A stretch of DNA of 64,000 nucleotides from Liolophura sinensis (taxonomy: Eukaryota; Mollusca; Polyplacophora; Chitonida; Chitonidae), in NCBI RefSeq assembly GCF_032854445.1, contig NC_088302.1, positions 35,966,191 through 36,030,190 of the forward strand, read 5' to 3'. The translations under genes were made by a program, and so were the position numbers. The number at the start of each line of letters is the position of its first letter. The stretch's first letter is position 1. The notes under the pieces are model-generated. The model saw nothing but the letters and a program-made list of their open reading frames with translations, was not told the DNA's origin and made no database searches. Below, piece after piece: positions 49,191-60,948 of the stretch.

Positions 49191-51718
49191 TTTAAGATTT
49201 CCTCAACATAAAAAGTGCAGCAGTATTTCTCCACGTTTATATGATCATTATTTTCAAGCCTACCTATATGGCCTTCTTGATTTGAAATTGCCTTAAATAT
49301 GGCATTAAATATTAGTCTTATTACAAAAATTTATATGATTTTACATGTGGTTGTCCTCCAAAAAGTTTTTATGTACGACTTGCTTAACTTAGATATCACC
49401 CTCAGATACATGTGTACCATGAATGCTAAGACACACAGGTTAAGATCATTGGCAAGGTACAATGGTGTGTTACTTGTATTTACATCCTATTGCACGTGAG
49501 CCTGTATCGCGAGTTATGGTTATATGTTAGGCAGGAATTCTACAGCAGGGGACATGTCGTATGTTGTCCAAGGACAATGTAAGCCTGACTGATATTGATT
49601 TTAGTCCTCTCTTGAGACCCAAAAGTTCACACATGGATAGGACTGTCAGAGTTAGAAATAACTGGGGTCAGGAGAGATCAGTTGCACCATTAATAACCAT
49701 GTAGGAAGGGAAGCTTCCTTCCTTAACACCTTCCTGCTTACATGGCCAATTTAGCAGCAGCTAGTCCCAGGCTGTTAGAGGCATGGCCAACAGCTAGACA
49801 AATAGATTACACTGACGGTGGTAATTAACAATCTACTAATGGAGATATAGGACTTCGTTGACCTGGATCCGGGAACGTCCGGGAACGAGTTTCTAGCATC
49901 TGCCAGATATTAGGACTGAAAACTGCAAGGATAAATTTACCTAAGTATAGGATATACACATGGGGAAATTCTTAAGTATGGTGATAAATAGTATTGAAAT
50001 AAACATGTACTTGTGTGTATTTTAAGGGAGTCTGTACTTCTGTACGCTTTCATATTCAAGTTTGAAGTGTTTGGTTTTAACACCATTTTCAAAATGCAGT
50101 TGTATGGCCAACTCCTTGCACTCACTAAAACTGGATTCATTTACGCGTGGTAACTTTGCCAAAACACATTGAACTAAAGTAAATGCACGTAATATGTTTG
50201 GAGAAGAGTAAGATCTAAAAGTTCAGGCATGTTACATGTGATGTTCATAATGACAAGAATAGCCCCCATCTAGGATATGACCAGTATTTAAACAACAAGG
50301 GTATCCCCAGTCCTCAGTTAGAAAAAGTATATCTTCAGCCGTAAGATAATAAGGCTTTCCCCTGTCTGTAAACAAATGTATCTCCAGTCTTTATGGGTTT
50401 GCCCCATTTAATATAAGTCATGTTTCATGCAGAGTTTGGTTGTTAAAACTGTGGTTTGATTTGTAACTTGGTAGAACAGTTCTCATCACTTTTCTGCTAG
50501 TTTTTGTGAGAAATCTAAAGACATGTGTCCCTGGGTATTAGGGGTGAAAGTTTCCAGTCGTCGGTGGGTTGTGAAAGAAGATAGGATTTGCCAGGCAGGA
50601 CAACTGCTGCAATATGGAGAATTCACTATAAATAGGTGATCCTTTCTAGCATTGTCATGTCTGACTAGGCCCAATTCTTTATCCATTCAATCAGAAGCAA
50701 AACATTTTTCGACCTCTCTGATTGAATTCACTCAGGGTGGGTTCCTATCCTTCTTCTTGTCCCAGGAATGGAACAAAAGAAAATTGATTTACCCTGGGTC
50801 CTAAAAGCTTGTGTATTCCTACTGCATCAAAACCCACTCGATCAAGTGCTTAACAATACCATTCTCCTGTCTTGAAAAAGCACACTGTACTTTTGTAAGG
50901 AATAAATGCTTAATGAATTCTCCAGTTGTCTGTATATATATATATGTACATGTATACATGTGGAATATATATACTCTGTACTTTGACCATATAGAATAAA
51001 GATTTAATTGTCAATTTTTACTTGTTGCATTTCAGTTAAAAGAGGTTTGCATACACATGTAAAAGCTACATATTCCCCCTGGACCGACACCTTTGACCAC
51101 ACAAACTTGGCTAATTTCATTGAACTCCATCTTTGATTCACTTATCAATACAGTTCTCTCTGTGGAGAGGTGATGAAGCTTAAATCGGCCGTTGCGGCCA
51201 CCAGATTTTGGCCCAGTCTTTTATTGGCCTGCCAGTTGGGACATGTTCCTCTGCTACACTATTATTCCCTGCAACAGCAATTGGTGCCAGTAAAGCGTGC
51301 ACGATAGACAGTGTAATTCCATCGGCTCTGGCCATGTGATGTCTGTCCATAGGGAACTCCTTACAGATCAGGCTTCTTAAACAGGGTCGCAGTTGCTTAA
51401 TTAAAGCTGTCACAGAGGTGGAGGCTGATGTGTTTTGTGGGTGTTTTAGGTCACCTGAACATCCATATGGAAGATTGGATAAAACATGCAGTGTTAAAGA
51501 CTAGCATTATTGCATGATGGGTCAGGAGTTCAAATCACACAAATCCTAGACTTGTCATTGTGGATGAATCTGGAAACTAACTTTGTCCATCTAAACTCAG
51601 TGTTCATATACCAGTGTAAATAACTTTCTGTGAATGGTTCGTATTATCAATCCTTGTTCAACATGAACTCTGGTCACCAATCTGTACAGTCAGTTGAGTA
51701 CAGTCAGTTGTACTTCTC
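49191..51718. other. Intron 2 stretch, unique apart from a SINE tail scrap
   Basis: A tail remnant (AAATTCTTAAGTATGGTGAT) lies at 49965-50004. No exon supported. Confidence 0.45.
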
Positions 51719-51729
51719 CTAAAGTTAAG

Positions 51730-51893
51730 CCTCTCCGGCCGTAAGTGAGAAGGTGTGGCAGCAACCTGTGGATGATCGCGGGTTTCCCCCGGGCTCTGCC
51801 CGGTTTCCGCCGACCATAATGCTGGCCGCCGTCGTATAAGTGAAATATTCTTGAGTACGGCGTAAAACACTAATTAAATAAATAAATAAATAG
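51730..51893 (+). mobile_element. SINE family 1, 5'-truncated copy with perfect 12-bp duplication
   Basis: Begins at CTCTCCGGCCGTAAGTGAGA, body intact, tail (AAAT)n. CTAAAGTTAAGC is present at 51719-51730 and again at 51894-51905. Truncation plus duplication is the hallmark of target-primed reverse transcription. Confidence 0.95.
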
Positions 51894-51899
51894 CTAAAG

Positions 51900-52105
51900 T
51901 TAAGCATTTTTCAAGTGACGCATTTTGTTTAATCCAGATTGATTAATCCACCTTATAATGCCACTTTAAAGGGTTTTTTTTAAAAAGTTATTAGTAGTTT
52001 CTTATCAGAAAGAATCAGGTGTGGGCATCAAAAGTATCATTTTAAGGCCTCTACATGCTGAAAGAGCATTCTTACATACCAAACTAGGTGACAGTATACA
52101 AATAA
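51900..52105 (+). repeat. Dispersed repeat family D, copy 2
   Basis: AGCATTTTTCAAGTG, TTAATCCACCTTATAATGCC, TTTCTTATCAGAAAGA and GCATTCTTACATACCAAACT align in order with 36585-36800. Confidence 0.65.
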
Positions 52106-52111
52106 TTTTAG

Positions 52112-52412
52112 ACCTCTTTGGTTGCCTAATGGTTAGAGCATCTGCCTTCAGAGACCCGGCATCAAACCCAGGTCAGGTCATACTATAGAGCACTCAGCAA
52201 GGGAACAGGACTGGTTGGCCTGGTGTCAGTATAATTTGACTAGGTGGGGTGTCATGTGAGGTGTCTTCAGTATGATACTTCAGTGGCGACAGCACTTTGG
52301 CAACATGGACTCATCATGCCACAAGAAGACACAATTTATGTATAAACACCTAAAGACTCCTCGTTGTCGTATGACGAAAAGATTGTTAAGTACAACATAA
52401 AATCCCAAGCAT
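52112..52412 (+). mobile_element. SINE family 2-like copy with a different head
   Basis: tRNA-like start GGTTGCCTAATGGTTAGAGC with a B-box-like CATCAAACCCAGGTC. The 3' end (ACTCCTCGTTGTCGTATGAC, GATTGTTAAGTACAACATAA, ATCCCAAGCA) is the family 2 tail. The CTCA tail is replaced by an ACAT array. Confidence 0.8.
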
Positions 52413-52539
52413 ACATGCATGTACATACATACATACATACATACATACATGTACATACGTACATATATGTACATACATACATATATACATACATGTACAT
52501 ACATACATACATGTACATACGTACATATATGTACATACA

Positions 52540-52571
<32 letters not shown>

Positions 52572-52645
52572 CATACATACATACATACATATATACATGC
52601 ATGTACATACATACATACATACATACATACATACATACATACACA
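52413..52645. repeat. (ACAT)n microsatellite
   Basis: About 230 bp of ACAT units with GTAC and ATAT interruptions, starting exactly at the 3' end of the preceding SINE. Open frames across it in several registers are artefacts. Confidence 0.96.
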
Positions 52646-53014
52646 CAGTTTTCATATGATGTTTATATATCTTACAATACTTGTAATATCAACTTTCTTA
52701 TGTAAGCATACATATAAGTAAAAATTGTACAGTGTTGTTAAACCCTGGACAGATCCCTCACATGTGTCTTCTATTTTCTTGAGGTGTAAGAAAACACACA
52801 CACATTTTCTTCTGCTCTCCGACATTGTTTACACTCCAAGTGGTGTGTAAGAGAAGTCAGGTGTCAGCAATACAACACAAGTTTATCTCGGATGGGAGCC
52901 TGAATCTCCTGAAGTGCTTGGCATTAAGTGACAGGAGATAGGTAGATTGCTGGGCAGGGGTGACATGTCTACAGCTCTGCCCAGCATGCCATTGACAGCT
53001 ACTACAGATTCAAT

Positions 53015-53184
53015 TTCAGTATTGCACCAAAAAGTCACCCATTTTGCTGAATACTGAGAGTTCTATTGGTGTTAAAATGGTGATTTGAGGATCGTGTGGA
53101 AGGCCATGTAATGACCTACTAGAGAAATGTGACTTTAAGAACCAAAATTAATATTTTATGACCTTTTATTTGCCTTCAAAAATG
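53015..53184 (+). repeat. Dispersed repeat family C, first of a tandem pair
   Basis: CCCATTTTGCTGAATACTGA, AAATGTGACTTTAAGAACCA and TTTTATTTGCCTTCAAAAAT. The next copy (53203-53352) follows directly. Confidence 0.7.
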
Positions 53185-53202
53185 TTGAATTTGATGTGAA
53201 AT

Positions 53203-53352
53203 TCACTCATTTTACTGGATACTCAAGAGTCCTGTACATCTTATATTAGTGTTTTGAGGTTTGTTTGGAAGATAGTATAATGTCCTGCTGGAAAAATGTG
53301 AGTTTAAGGACCAAAGGGAATATTTTGTGACTTTTATTTGCCTTTATGAATG
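53203..53352 (+). repeat. Dispersed repeat family C, second of a tandem pair
   Basis: CTCATTTTACTGGATACTCA, AAATGTGAGTTTAAGGACCA and TTTTATTTGCCTTTATGAAT repeat the same order as 53015-53184 at about 180-bp spacing. Confidence 0.7.
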
Positions 53353-55069
53353 GGATTTTGGGAGTGAACTTTTAGGACAAATACAGTATGGTGAGTTTGC
53401 TTGGTGTTGCACTTACAGGTTAACATGTACATGTAGTCTGAGAATACACAACCCTTTGGTCTGTTTTGACAAGTTAGTCAGCTGTATAGGCAGGTGTATT
53501 CATGTGTATCTGTTGATCATGATAGTCAACACCCAGATCGCTGCTGAAAACCCACATAAGGTCTAACCTTGATAAGTCGTGTTTTTTTGTTGGGTTTTCT
53601 TGGGTGAAATCTAATGAAGTATCTACTGTGAGTTAGTGTGTTTATTTTTGTTGTTTTCTTGAGGAATCAAAGCCAGCCTACGTCACCGCTATACATAGTC
53701 ATGTTGTAAAGATCGTGATTCAAACAGACACACTAATATCCAGAATTGGTCAGATTTTGTCTTACCAAGTGGGTGTGCATGGGTAGGGCTTTATTGTTAG
53801 TGCAAAGGAAACTGTTTCGCTGCTACACAGAGCTGGTCAAACTTGGCGAATCTCTTTATAATAACAGGACGTGCCTCAGTGATTAAGGCATGTGTGATTG
53901 AACTGTTTTAGTTTCAATCGTGATGTTGGACAGAGCCTTTAGGGATTCTCCAGCACATTGTTCGTAGGGCCTCGGTGACATTCAGCTGTTTCTGTATGGG
54001 TGTTGTTCACTATTACATTCGTTGAACATGTTTGTTAAACTTTTGTCAGTAATACATTGTTTTTTGTAATTGTGGTAATTTGAGCAAGACAGTGTGCAGT
54101 ACGAAATTGCTGTTCATTTTGATAACACTTGCAGGTGCATGTGTCATGTTAATACATGAATGATTGGGGTATTATGCCAGAGGCTGTGTTTATATTTTCT
54201 AGCTACACTGTATATATAAATATAAACCCGTTTTTTTTTACACTACTATTATACAACTAGATTGAAATATATATGACATTTGTCAACAGTATTGCGAGGT
54301 GGAAAACGTGCGAGCTGTCAGATTTGTTATACTCACTTCTCTTACTGTCACATGCATGAAGAGATCAAAGAGTTTGCACCTGTTCAGGTGGGCTCATGTA
54401 AGATAATTGATATGACCTTTTATACACAGGTGTGGTAACTGACACCGCCTTTCATAGGTGATAGATGTGCACTATTACTTTGAAATAAGATGTGTTGAAG
54501 TTAGGCTGTGAGGTGGATGCTTAAACCCTCTATTCTCTCCCACCAAAACTTCCTTGGAGGCCCTCTAGAAAGATTTGGAGGCTGTGTTACATCATTATGT
54601 AGGCATGACAATACAGTTAAACCCTTGTGCCCAAAGACAGGCTTTGGTAACTGAGCTGTCATAAGCAAACAGATTTGTCTTGTTCAAAGTGAGCCTTCAA
54701 AAGAGAGCCACCCAAGTAGGCACAGTGAAGATGTCAGTGTTTGACAAGCCAATTTCTCCCTTGTGTTCAGGGTGTAAGGTGGTGACAGTAGCTGTATGAT
54801 GAGATTGATGATGTGGTACATTGCCACTGACACAGAGTTAGCCAGATCTGACCTTTTAGATCACACTGTCCTTCCATCTGTCCGATAACCTCCCCTACCT
54901 CACCTCACTCCTCAGCATGGTGAACACTTATTTCAGATTGGGCTGATTGTTTGGAATATTTAATTTGGACACTGGGGGTATATTGTACAAGTAGAGTAAA
55001 TTCATACTTTGTGTTTACAAACTTGATTACAGATTATCACTTGTGATCATTACATATATTTGCTCTGCC
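53353..55069. other. Intron 2 stretch without recognisable features
   Basis: Unique sequence. A weak tRNA-like start near 53880 (TGCCTCAGTGATTAAGGC) is too diverged to call as a SINE. Confidence 0.45.
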
Positions 55070-55146
55070 CAGTTTCCTCCAACCATAATGTTGGTCGCCA
55101 TAATATATAATTGAAATATTCATCGTAAAACATTAATCAAGTAAAT
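55070..55146 (+). mobile_element. SINE family 1, 3' fragment
   Basis: TGCTCTGCCCAGTTTCCTCC, AACCATAATGTTGGTCGCCA and a shortened tail. Confidence 0.75.
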
Positions 55147-55290
55147 GAGTAATTACATAAATGAATTTGAGTGGTTAAACATCACTCGTAGTCATGTAAT
55201 CCTTCATAAGACTTTTGTTTATACATGTGCCATTCTTAATAAAAAGAATAAAATGTATAGATAATAATCTGTAGACATTTATTTTATACC

Positions 55291-55514
55291 GGCTCTTCTA
55301 ATCACAGTTTACGTGGGAACGTCTGCTAGCAATCTGCGGATGGTTGTGGGTCCTCCCCCTACCCATCCCCCCACGCCCCCCCCCCTCCCCCACCCCGCCC
55401 ATCTGGCTCTGCCTGATTTTCCTCCCACCATAATGCTGGCCGCCGTTGTAAAAGTGAAATGTTGTTGTGCACGGTGTAAAACACAAATGAATTAAAATAT
55501 CTAACTAAATAAAT
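55291..55514 (+). mobile_element. SINE family 1 with internal C-rich expansion
   Basis: Normal family sequence at TACGTGGGAACGTCTGCTAG and CATAATGCTGGCCGCCGTTG, but about 50 bp of C-rich DNA (55354-55400) sit between GGTTGTGGG and GGCTCTGCCTG, where other copies carry only a short C-run. This looks like expansion of that run. Confidence 0.85.
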
Positions 55515-56416
55515 CTTGGTTTGATTTGCTTTGCCTCTGAAATGATACATGTATTTATGCCAGAATGCATATTTTTTTTCTCAAACAAAGCTGTGTATTA
55601 ATTTCTAGCTGTGAACAGGACGTCAATTGAAGGGAAATCTTTATTGAAGATTACTTCAGTCAGAATTGAAAATAAAAGGTATCATTGTTAATAACAATTT
55701 AAAGATACAGATAAAACACATATTCCAAAGTTACAGTAATGACTTACATTAGGAAATAAAACGAATGTCATTATGTTAGGAGGTATCAATGGTTACTTGT
55801 GTGTGCATATCATTTATTTACTTTCCCTAGTTCTCTTTGATCTTACATTAAGGTTTAATTACAAACAAATTGCGGCACACTTCAAACAAACTAAGGTAGG
55901 CGAATAATTCAGTTTGGACCACCCATACTGAGGATCAGTCAGGAGATTGCACAAGATCAAAGGGCGTAATCTACCACATGGATTCTCTTTGACATGAGTT
56001 CATCTCCGTTGTTTGTAATTACATATGTGGTAGAGGCCTCGACCATCCGGGTGCGTATGTATGTATTACTTCCATGTGTGCAGGACTGAGGTATTGAGGA
56101 ATGTTTCGATGAGTGAGGGATGGATGTGAACCAGATCTTACATCAAATGACAGGGTTTTTTTGGTGTCATTTGTCATCTTTTTATTGGCTCCTGGTAACT
56201 CTTGCAGTTTGTTTGAGTGATTATGTACGTGTAGGAGTGGAGGAGTCTTAGTCTCTGAAATTGATCCATTCATTGACTACACCAGAAAAGAAACATAAAG
56301 CTTACGACCAAAAATTAATGTCAAAAATGTTGAATGTCCAAAATTTCACCGACTGGCCAATGTTGACATACATAGTATGTGGTAAATATTACTGACTGAC
56401 CAAGCAGTTGACTTAT

Positions 56417-56446
56417 AGACAGACAAACAGACAGACAAACAGACAG
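56417..56446. repeat. (AGAC/AAAC)n microsatellite
   Basis: Short run of AGACAGACAA units. Confidence 0.9.
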
Positions 56447-56721
56447 CCACCAGACTGATGTATAACACTGAAGGTATGGTAGTTTGTTTGGTACAACAGT
56501 AGGCTTGCTTTGAAAGGTGGGATCATTTTCTCCATCCAAAAGGATATGAAGTATATAACAACAACAGCTCAAGACAAAGATCACAGTGGCAGTTTGCTAT
56601 TACATTTTTATTCAGATTTTTAACTCCAGAAACATAAGAATTATGAAAATTGGAAGCTGTATTGTTGCTCCAGTTGGGACTGAAAGTTGTGGCCAACCTC
56701 TGAGGAAGACTCCGGGGGGAG

Positions 56722-56978
56722 GGGGGGGGGTGCTTCGTGGCCAAGGTGGTTAGTACGCCACAATGACCCAGAACCCTCTCACCAATGCCGTCACCATGAG
56801 TTCAAGTCCAGCTGATGCTGGCTTCCTCTCCAGCTGCATGTGGGAAGGTCTGTCAGTAACCAGCCGGTGCATTGGTTTCCCCCAGGCTCTGCATGGTTTC
56901 CTCCAACCATTGTACTGGCAACAGTTGTATTAATGAAATATTCTTGAGTATGGGTAAAACAACAATCAAATAAATAAG
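56722..56978 (+). mobile_element. SINE family 1, near full-length copy with poly-G start
   Basis: Head CGTGGCCAAGGTGGTTAGTA, B box ATGAGTTCAAGTCCAG, body and short AAATA tail. Preceded by a G-run (56715-56730). No clear duplication. Confidence 0.9.
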
Positions 56979-57727
56979 AAAGAAGTTGGTGTGAACATTT
57001 AGAGATTAGAGATTTCAAAATGCATAATTTAAAATGACAGTTGCAAGTGGATACAGTGGATATAGATTAACAAAAGGAATAACACACTTTATTCAGTGTT
57101 AACAATATCAAACATCATTGAGTAGAGTTCACAACCTCACTCTCAGATGGTAGTGCATGTAGGTCAAATGGTTATAAACTGTACCATATAGATGTGTAAG
57201 TAAAGGTGTGAACAGTGTGACCCTTGACCTTTATCTTTATCTGGGGAGTCCTACTCCACCAGAAGGGACACTTGAGCTAAGGTCGATCAGGGAGGCATGT
57301 TTCTGGTACAGGCCACTACATATCACTTCTTCTGTATGAAAACTTAATAACGCCGTAATTGCTGGCCTTTCTTCAAAAGCGTATGGCAGATTGCAGAAGA
57401 TAGTGCCTCTTGATGCGGCGCGTCCTATCGTATCACACCTTCCAAAATGGGCTCGTGGGAGAAATAAAAGAATTATTGATTCCAGAAGCCAATGTTATTG
57501 TGGCAGGGTTTTATTATGCATTCCGAGTGTGTTGTGATTACCCGGTTGTTGCTGGAGGGGGTAGGGGAGGTATTAGTCAGACATCTCATCCTCTGCTGCT
57601 ACTGCCTAAGTGCTTGGGGAGGAGGGCAGACATGCGGGGGATTTCCGGGGAGGTGAAGTGCTTCAACCCAAGGCTAAACTGTGTCTTCCTGAACATTGAC
57701 ACAGATTCTCTCTGCTTTGGATTCCTG

Positions 57728-57771
57728 GGAGGAGGGGGGCGGGTGTTTTTTTTTGGGGGGGGGGAGGGGGG
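57728..57771 (+). repeat. G-rich low-complexity tract
   Basis: Several G-runs of 5-11 bases around a T-run. Possible G-quadruplex and a likely sequencing-error hotspot. Confidence 0.85.
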
Positions 57772-57839
57772 ATCTTGGTACATGTATTAGGCGGGAGCAG
57801 TGTTACTGGCAACAGCAGATACTGTCAATAATGGTGTGA

Positions 57840-58184
57840 GGATGAATTATTCTGTATACAGATGGATGCATTGGATGCACAATTGAATCTCTTTGGTATA
57901 CATGTACATGTGTATGGATGAATTCTTCTCTTTACATGTATGAATCTCTCTATGCATGTACATGGCTGATCTCTTTAGTATATCATGCATATTTTTGAAT
58001 CTCTTGATATATACATGGATGAATCCATGGATGCACATTGATGAATTACTTTGTATAAATGGATGACCAATATACACGGGTGGTCTTTCTAGCATACATT
58101 TGTGTGGATGAATTCTTTTGTATACATGGACGAATCTTTTACTATACATAGACAAATCCCTTTGTGCTCATAGATGAAAAATGA
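57840..58184 (+). repeat. Degenerate minisatellite, left part (~22-24-bp unit)
   Basis: Variants of ATACATGGATGAATCTCTTT recur through the segment. The same motif resumes after the SINE at 58185-58531, so the two parts were once one array. Confidence 0.8.
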
Positions 58185-58531
58185 CCTGCCCGGATAGCAC
58201 AGTTGGTAAAGCGTCCGCTTGGGGAGCGGTAGATCCAGGATCAATCCTGGGTTGAGTCACGCCTAAGACTTTAAGAGAGGAATGCCTCGCTTGGCGTTCA
58301 CATGAAAGAGATAGTGCAAGAAATGGTTGACCCATATATAATGGCTCAGGCGGGGCGGCTTACTTGCCTTCGGTAAGTTGTCTCAGTGAAGCAGCACCAG
58401 ATAAAGGAGCAGAGGTAATCCGTCCTGCAACAAGGCGGTACATTACACACACCTTAAGAATTCCTTCGTCATCATATGACTGAAAAATTGTTAAGCACGA
58501 CTTCAAGCCCCAAGCACTCACTCACTCACTC
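58185..58531 (+). mobile_element. SINE family 2, full-length copy inside a minisatellite
   Basis: A box ATAGCACAGTTGGTAAAGCG, B-box-like GGATCAATCCTGGG, body GGGGCGGCTTACTTGCC, 3' part TGAAAAATTGTTAAGCACGA and (CTCA)n tail. It supplies the head missing from the 30201 copy. Confidence 0.93.
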
Positions 58532-58990
58532 TTATGTAAATGTAGATGAATATACAGATATCAATTCTATTGTAAAGTAGATGAATCTCTAGAATTATTT
58601 TGTATACATTAGGGATCTGTTCTGCATGTTTGAATAGTTTTTTCTATATCCATTAATGCAGTCTTCTGTATACCTGAATCAGTATTTAAAAGAATTTATT
58701 TTGTGCATGTATGGATGAATTCTCTGTTGCAAAATGTATAAGTTGTTCTTGAAATGGATTTGTCTTCGTGTATAGATGGATTTTCATTAAATGGAGATAT
58801 CTTTTACACATATGAATGCATTGTTCTGTATGTGGAAAACTAATCTGTACATATATACGAGAAAAGAATGTTTTGTACATGTATATGCAGGTGACTCTAC
58901 ATTCTGTAATTGGATACGAACATGGAGAAATTGCTTCTGGTGGACGAATTCTTATATTAACAAAGAATGTTTTCCACGTACATGTATTGC
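58532..58990 (+). repeat. Degenerate minisatellite, right part
   Basis: GTAGATGAATCTCTAGAATT, TGTATGGATGAATTCTCTGT and GTGTATAGATGGATTTTC continue the motif seen at 57840-58184, increasingly diverged to the right. Confidence 0.65.
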
Positions 58991-60105
58991 CATTTTTAAT
59001 CTACAGTTACATCTGTACAGGGAAGCAAATGAAGTAGGCCTGCATGTATAAAGCCAAAACATAAAGGCCATTTATGCAGAGCTACAAGTACTTGGAATCT
59101 ATATTTACTTTCAAGAAGTCAATCCAGGCTATTCCTACACATACCCTATTCAGGACTCTTTCCAAATGGTACAATCAAAATGCTTCGACCACTCTGAGAA
59201 TCCTTGTATTTTTTCTAAATTGACATACAGGGTTTATAAAATACAACATGGCAAAGTGCCCTGTCTTGGCCAATGATGACAAAAATCTATTCACTTTACT
59301 TTTTATATATTGATGCCCCATGTGACATTTTCTTCTGCTGTTGACAGTATTATATCAGCACATGTTTAGGAGTCTTCCTATGCTGCCAGCATTTGCAGTT
59401 GTGGTAGAAGATGCCATTAGTGACATTTTTTAGAATTTGCAATTTTGGGAGTTTCGTCTCTTAGTTTTAAATCATATCATTTTAGTACGGCAGATGTCTG
59501 CCATACTGGTTTTTTTTTTGAGGATCACGTCCGGTTTGTAACGCTGGATATTTCAACTTTTTGGTCTATGGAAAAAACTTAAAACATATTTTATAGTTGT
59601 ATGACTTGATATACATTTATTTAAGTGTTGTTGCACTTTTCACCACAGTAAACTTAATGCCGATCATGGAATATAAGTGTTTTTTACTGTGATAAAAAAT
59701 GACACATTTTCCGTAACTGAACAAAGTAGGTATGGGGATGCCATGTAGAAAGTGGTGTAAGTCACAGTATCCGTCATACAAACCCCACAGTGTTTTCAGC
59801 GCTAGAATGTGTGCTATACCCAAAAAGTATAAATCTAGGCACACCCCATCGCCCTCCCGCCTCAAATAATAGAACTGTCCAAATATAATTCTCTGTGGAT
59901 GACATCTGAATTCTAATCTCTTCAGATCTGGGACAGAACATAGCTACCATTTCCCAGCCTACGTTCTCATATTACTGGATGACATAGTACAGTAGTCTCC
60001 GTCACCGCTGTCAAAAGTGCATGTCAAGAATTCATTTTTTCAATGTACATTTCTCTGGTGTGTAAAGAATTACTGTAAATGACCTAAAATTTCAATGAAT
60101 ACAAA
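58991..60105. other. Intron 2 stretch without recognisable features
   Basis: Unique sequence; nothing recognised. Confidence 0.45.
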
Positions 60106-60262
60106 GTTACACATTTTACCTGATGAGTGTTCTGTTGATCTTAAAAAGGGTGTTTTTCGGCTGATTTGGTAGGTAGGATGATACATTTACTGGAAAAATG
60201 TATTTTTTTAGCACCAGAAGTAATATTTGATGGCCTTCCATTTATCTCTGAAAATGTCTTTT
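60106..60262 (+). repeat. Dispersed repeat family C, plus-strand copy
   Basis: TTCTGTTGATCTTAAAAAGG, TAGGTAGGATGATACATTTA, CACCAGAAGTAATATTTGAT and a degraded GCC...AAAATG end. Confidence 0.68.
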
Positions 60263-60751
60263 TTTCAGAAGTTTCAGGTCGTATATACTAACAAGTTTGC
60301 TCTGGCTTTAAATGGTGGTGTTAGACGGAACTTCCTGCTGTAATTGTCTAGGTGTACCTGCACTAGGTCATGCAGACATTGGCTGTTGAACAGATTCTGT
60401 GCATGTATAGTTATACAGCTCACCTGTTTACAGCATTTGTATAGTTGTGTAAGGTGTAGATGTATTTGGTTAGCCACAGGCTACAATACAGCTCACTCTT
60501 CACTCTTTTATGTGACCTAAAATAGTTGGTAGTCTTATTTACATGCACCAGGGGAACAAACAAGAGCCCAACCAGATTTTGAAGGCAGTGAGCCAGCCAG
60601 CAAGCCAGTATGGAGGATTTTGTAGTATCTATATTTTCAACTGGTTTCGGATATATACGAATCATGATATCATGTGTATACCAAGTGCTGTCTGATAGTT
60701 TTCTGTATATCTGTTGAAAAATTCATGTTTATATTTATTTGATTGTTGCAG

Positions 60752-60948
60752 GGCGTATTGACCTGAGAGAAGAGACGGTAGAGAGTCTGTTGTCCACTGC
60801 CTGTTTACTTCAGCTCTCCGAAGTGGTCGAGGCTTGCTGTATTTTCCTCATGAAGCAACTACACCCTTCCAACTGTATCGGGATTCGTCAGTTTGCAGAT
60901 GCTCAGGGCTGTACAGACCTCTTCAAAGTCGCCAATAATTATGTCACT
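60752..60948 (+). CDS. KLHL5: KLHL exon 3: end of BTB and start of BACK
   Basis: Acceptor GATTGTTGCAG at 60751; donor GTCACT|GTAAGT at 60949. The first two bases complete the Gly codon left by exon 2, giving the join [17 protein letters not shown]. The exon continues with the family signature [38 protein letters not shown] and [12 protein letters not shown]. The [10 protein letters not shown] helix closes the BTB domain, and the LHPSNC...FADAQGC stretch is the 3-box/BACK entry that helps grip Cullin-3. Length is 197 nt and the exit phase is 0 (residues about 155-219). An open frame continues into the intron after the donor, but that extension resembles nothing in the family. Sequence conservation is high and no disruption is visible. 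Confidence 0.95.

Larger units (their letters stand above)
45786..60751 (+). other. KLHL5: KLHL intron 2 (~15 kb)
   Basis: GTGAGC at the start, TTGCAG at the end. Holds several SINEs, an ACAT microsatellite, a degenerate minisatellite and three family C repeats. No nested gene supported. Confidence 0.8.

Noticed and set aside
52280-52721. Several overlapping open frames of 89-118 codons on both strands
   Set aside because: Translation of an ACAT microsatellite; open in many registers by construction.
53869-53990. Possible third SINE family start (TGCCTCAGTGATTAAGGC)
   Set aside because: The B box is poor, and no body or tail matches other copies in the window.
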